Part shown: positions 41,186 to 43,725 of the stretch, piece after piece
How the letters are laid out: every line of letters begins with the position of its first letter
Position numbering within the stretch: the stretch's first letter is position 1
Origin: an uncultured Saprospiraceae bacterium
GTDB taxonomy: Bacteria > Bacteroidota > Bacteroidia > Chitinophagales > Saprospiraceae
Direction: 5' to 3'
Assembly (NCBI GenBank): GCA_937944245.1
Contig: CALDYY010000075.1
Span: 1 to 43,725 of the forward strand
Length of the DNA: 43,725 nt
Position numbers and translations under genes: made by a program
Notes under the pieces: model-generated
Seen by the model: the letters and a program-made list of their open reading frames with translations, nothing else
What the model was told of the DNA's origin: nothing
The model's database searches: none

Positions 41186-41231
41186 AGTAGTTTGGTCTAC
41201 TCTAATTAAATAAACCACAATGCCTAATTTC

Positions 41232-41265
41232 TGCTGGGTCAATATATTTTTATGTTGACCTAGCA
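41232..41265 (+). terminator. Hairpin after the exported protein gene
   Basis: Arms 41232-41246 and 41251-41265 pair over 15 positions (two wobble pairs) around TTTT. It begins 46 nt past the stop at 41185. A U tract after the stem is lacking, so termination would be inefficient or Rho-linked. Confidence 0.5.
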
Positions 41266-41427
41266 ACATTGTTATAAACCTACACTTGCAAAAAAATTAG
41301 CTACAACAAAAGCAATACTACAAATAATGCATCAACTACAATACTCAAAATCCCCTTTAACACACCCTAGCATTAAACACAAAAGAATAATTTTGATGTG
41401 TTTATTCTAATTCTTCATTTTTGTGCA

Positions 41428-41457
41428 ACGATATTCCACGATATTCTACTATATTTG
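41428..41457 (+). promoter_or_regulatory. secDF promoter: tandem 10-bp repeats running into the -7 box (TATATTTG)
   Basis: TATATTTG at 41450-41457 matches TAnnTTTG and ends 51 nt before the ATG. Directly upstream are two copies of ACGATATTC (41428-41436 and 41438-41446). A third, degenerate copy (ACTATATTT, 41448-41456) overlaps the -7 box, so the period is exactly 10 bp. This could be a regulator site. Confidence 0.5.
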
Positions 41458-41508
41458 CCGAACTTTTTTCTAACGCTTTTTTAATATTTTAAAACAAAAT
41501 TTTTTGAC

Positions 41509-43725
41509 ATGCAAGGCAAAGGAATTATTAGGTTCTTCCTTGTAGCAATGGTTTTAGTGAGTTTGGTGCAGTATTTGTTTATGCTACCTACTAGAAAGGT
41601 AGAAAAACAAGCTGAAGAATTTGCCAATAAAGCTGCCTCCAATGCTTCGGAAGAAGAGCGATCAGTGGTGTTGAAAGCTGCCCGAGCAGCTTATCTGGAC
41701 TCAATGTCCTCAGAAACAGTCCTAAAAATACCCCTCTTACCTAGCTTTACCTATCAGGATTTGAAGTCAAGACAGTTGGCTTTAGGTTTAGATTTGAAAG
41801 GTGGTATGAGTGTTGTATTACAAGTGGACTTGAGAGAGTTAATTCGTTCATTAGCCAATAATGCAGAAGACCCTACCCTAAATGAAGCGTTAGAAAAGGC
41901 TTCCGCAGCACAGGCGAACACTCAGGATGACTATGTTACTTTGTTTGTGAGAAATTGGAGAGCCATTACTAAAGATAAATTAGCACCATTATTCGCTACT
42001 ACCTTAGATGGTGTAAACTATGAAACTTCTGATGGAGAGGTAGAGCGCGAACTGCGAAAACAGGCAGATAAGACAGTGAATCTTACTTATCAAATGTTGA
42101 GCAAACGTATTGATAAACTTGGTGTTACGCAACCAAATATCTCTGTGGACGAAGCACGAGATTTGATTACGGTAGAGCTACCAGGTATCGACAACCCAGA
42201 ACGTGCTAGAACGTTTTTACAGGCTGCTGCTGCATTAGAGTTTTGGGATGCCTACCGAATAACGGATAATAATTTATTCAATGCTTTCATAGAGGCTGAT
42301 ACACGTTTAGCAGCACAATTAAAGGCTAGCGAAGGCAAAGAGCGCACTATTCAGCGTATTGATACTATCTATCAAGTGGATTCCACAGGTAACTTTACAC
42401 AAAACATTGCTCGAATTGATACTATTTATGATCAAGACCTTACTGGAGGTCCACTATTGAGCAATATTTCTTTGTTTCAGCAAGGTTCTGTACTGGGCTT
42501 TGTAGAGCGCAACAAAAAAGCTCTAGTCATGGAATACCTAAAGAGAGAAGATGTAAAGGCACTCTTTCCAAAAGATATAAAATTCATGTACTCTAGGCAG
42601 CCCGTTACGGACCCTACTACTAAAAACTTGACCACGCAATATGAACTTTATGCCGTAAAAGTGCCACGCAGTGGTAAAGCACCTCTCGAAGGAGATGTAG
42701 TTACCAACGCAAGTGCAGATCCAGACCCGAATACAGGTCAAATGCAGGTGAGTTTGAACATGAACCAACGCGGTGCAAAATTGTGGGCAAACATGACGAC
42801 CAAAGCCGCCAATGAAGGCAACCGTGAAATAGCGATTGTGCTGGATGATGAAGTCGTTTCTGCACCACGAGTAAATGGACCAATTACAGGTGGTCGTTCC
42901 TCAATTACAGGAAATTTTACGACACAAGAAGCTAAAGACTTAGCGAGTATTCTCGAAGTTGGTAAACTACCTGCTAAAACACAAATCGTACAAGAGTCCC
43001 TTGTAGGTCCTTCTTTAGGAGCAGACAACATTCGCCGTTCTATTAATGCTTTGCTAGCTGGATTGGTGATATTGGTAATGTTTATGATTATGTACTATGG
43101 TGGCGGTGGCATTGTTTCTATCCTTACCTTGCTACTAAATATTATTTTCATTTTCGGAACATTAGCTTCCTTTGGTACAGTATTAACGCTACCTGGTATT
43201 GCGGGTATTGTGTTGACTATCGGTATGGCGGTAGATGCCAACGTTATCATTTTTGAACGTATCAAGGAAGAGCTACGCGATGGCAAAGCACTGAGAACAG
43301 CTATTCAAGACGGTTTTCAGAACTCCTACTCTGCCATTTTTGATGCAAACACGACTACATTCATCGTAGCTATGATTCTTAATTACTTCGGTCTGGGACC
43401 AATTAAAGGATTTGCCGTAGTATTGATGATTGGTGTGATTTCTTCTATGTTTACCGCAGTATTTGTAGGACGTTTAATCGTCGAAGGATGGTTAAGTAAA
43501 GATAAAAGACGCATCTCCTTTTTTACAGGAGTATCTAAGACAGCGTTTAGTAATATCCAAATTGATTGGTTGAGCAAGCGTCGAATTGCTTATATTATTT
43601 CTGGAATATTTATCACTGCTGGTATTGTATCTATGTTGGTCAGAGGATTTGCTCTTGGAGTGGATTTCAAAGGAGGATATTCTTACACGGTTAAGTTTGA
43701 ACAAAGCATTAATCCAGAAACTTTG
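41509..43725 (+). CDS. secDF: Protein translocase SecD-SecF fusion (partial, cut by window end)
   Basis: The ATG at 41509 opens a frame of 739 codons that runs off the window without a stop. The start MQGKGIIRFFLVAMVLVSLVQYLF is the first membrane helix. Then come LALGLDLKGGMSVVLQVDL (the SecD D-L-K-G-G signature), the large periplasmic P1 domain and DVVTNASADPDPNTGQMQVSLNMN. GPSLGADNIRRSINALLAGLVILVMFMIMYYGGGG is followed by the TM4-5 region GIVLTIGMAVDANVIIFERIKEELRDGK with the conserved Asp. The SecF part begins with RIAYIISGIF and GVDFKGGYSYTVKFE. SecDF uses the proton gradient to pull exported proteins across the inner membrane. One fused chain of about 1000 residues is usual in Bacteroidota. 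Confidence 0.96.
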   Translation, partial: MQGKGIIRFFLVAMVLVSLVQYLFMLPTRKVEKQAEEFANKAASNASEEERSVVLKAARAAYLDSMSSETVLKIPLLPSFTYQDLKSRQLALGLDLKGGMSVVLQVDLRELIRSLANNAEDPTLNEALEKASAAQANTQDDYVTLFVRNWRAITKDKLAPLFATTLDGVNYETSDGEVERELRKQADKTVNLTYQMLSKRIDKLGVTQPNISVDEARDLITVELPGIDNPERARTFLQAAAALEFWDAYRITDNNLFNAFIEADTRLAAQLKASEGKERTIQRIDTIYQVDSTGNFTQNIARIDTIYDQDLTGGPLLSNISLFQQGSVLGFVERNKKALVMEYLKREDVKALFPKDIKFMYSRQPVTDPTTKNLTTQYELYAVKVPRSGKAPLEGDVVTNASADPDPNTGQMQVSLNMNQRGAKLWANMTTKAANEGNREIAIVLDDEVVSAPRVNGPITGGRSSITGNFTTQEAKDLASILEVGKLPAKTQIVQESLVGPSLGADNIRRSINALLAGLVILVMFMIMYYGGGGIVSILTLLLNIIFIFGTLASFGTVLTLPGIAGIVLTIGMAVDANVIIFERIKEELRDGKALRTAIQDGFQNSYSAIFDANTTTFIVAMILNYFGLGPIKGFAVVLMIGVISSMFTAVFVGRLIVEGWLSKDKRRISFFTGVSKTAFSNIQIDWLSKRRIAYIISGIFITAGIVSMLVRGFALGVDFKGGYSYTVKFEQSINPETL

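Larger units (their letters stand above)
41186..41508. other. 323-bp gap before secDF: hairpin, small inverted repeats, promoter
   Basis: No reading frame of note. It contains a 15-bp hairpin near its left end (41232-41265). Two short mutually exclusive inverted repeats follow: AAACACA 41375-41381 with 41397-41403, and AGAATAA with TTATTCT around 41384-41408. The secDF promoter at 41450-41457 is preceded by tandem 10-bp repeats. Confidence 0.6.

Noticed and set aside
41375-41408. Mutually exclusive stems upstream of secDF considered as a leader switch (SecM/VemP-like)
   Set aside because: They lie upstream of the predicted promoter (41450-41457), so they would not be part of the secDF mRNA, and no arrest-peptide frame is seen.

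Overview
The window looks like a piece of an AT-rich chromosome from the phylum Bacteroidota, possibly Chitinophagales or a relative (inference). The support is: many start codons are preceded by a Bacteroidota-type -7 box (TAnnTTTG) while Shine-Dalgarno sequences are mostly absent; a fused SecD-SecF protein; a heavy-metal RND pump fused to a TolC channel; and a Bacteroidota-style set of housekeeping genes. I saw no insertion sequence, prophage, CRISPR array, tRNA or rRNA.

Region 1 (1-10.4 kb). The 3' tail of a Gfo/Idh/MocA-type oxidoreductase, a conserved membrane protein of unknown function and a TlpA-like thioredoxin come first. A metal-homeostasis block on the minus strand follows. In order of transcription it is response regulator, sensor kinase, VIT/CCC1-type transporter, CzcA-TolC fusion pump and membrane-fusion adaptor. 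The pump carries the DFGx3DGA motif of divalent-cation pumps. Upstream of both the response regulator and the pump lies the same array of four 5-bp half-sites at an 11-bp period, each array ending exactly 11 bp before a -7 box. I read this as the operator of the encoded OmpR-type regulator.

Region 2 (10.4-18.9 kb). Mixed metabolism: a GHMP kinase (mevalonate-kinase-like), an ALDH7-type aldehyde dehydrogenase, heme A synthase, protein-L-isoaspartate methyltransferase, an ABC-F protein and an FMN-dependent lactate-dehydrogenase-like enzyme. A 614-bp AT-rich gene-free gap upstream of heme A synthase holds a perfect DnaA box, several near matches and two repeated short motifs. It is an oriC candidate.

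Region 3 (18.9-29.3 kb). Ten consecutive minus-strand genes form a sulfur-oxidation island: type II sulfide:quinone oxidoreductase, Crp/Fnr regulator, TauE/SafE exporter, persulfide-dioxygenase/rhodanese fusion, two YeeE/YedE half-transporters, a TsdA-like diheme cytochrome, SoxB-like thiosulfohydrolase, an exported DsrE-like protein and an OprD-like porin. Within the window there are no SoxYZ or SoxAX genes. A plausible flow (inference) is sulfide to persulfide to sulfite and thiosulfate, with thiosulfate handled by the periplasmic TsdA/SoxB/DsrE set and electrons going to quinone and cytochrome c.

Region 4 (29.3-43.7 kb). L-aspartate oxidase (NAD synthesis) with a strong terminator, isoleucyl-tRNA synthetase, a 2[4Fe-4S] ferredoxin, an M14 zinc carboxypeptidase, a family 2 glycosyltransferase with a TTG start, a membrane Fe-S protein of the heterodisulfide-reductase/NarI type, an exported protein of unknown function with a Lys/Pro-rich tail, and the first 739 codons of SecDF, cut by the window end.
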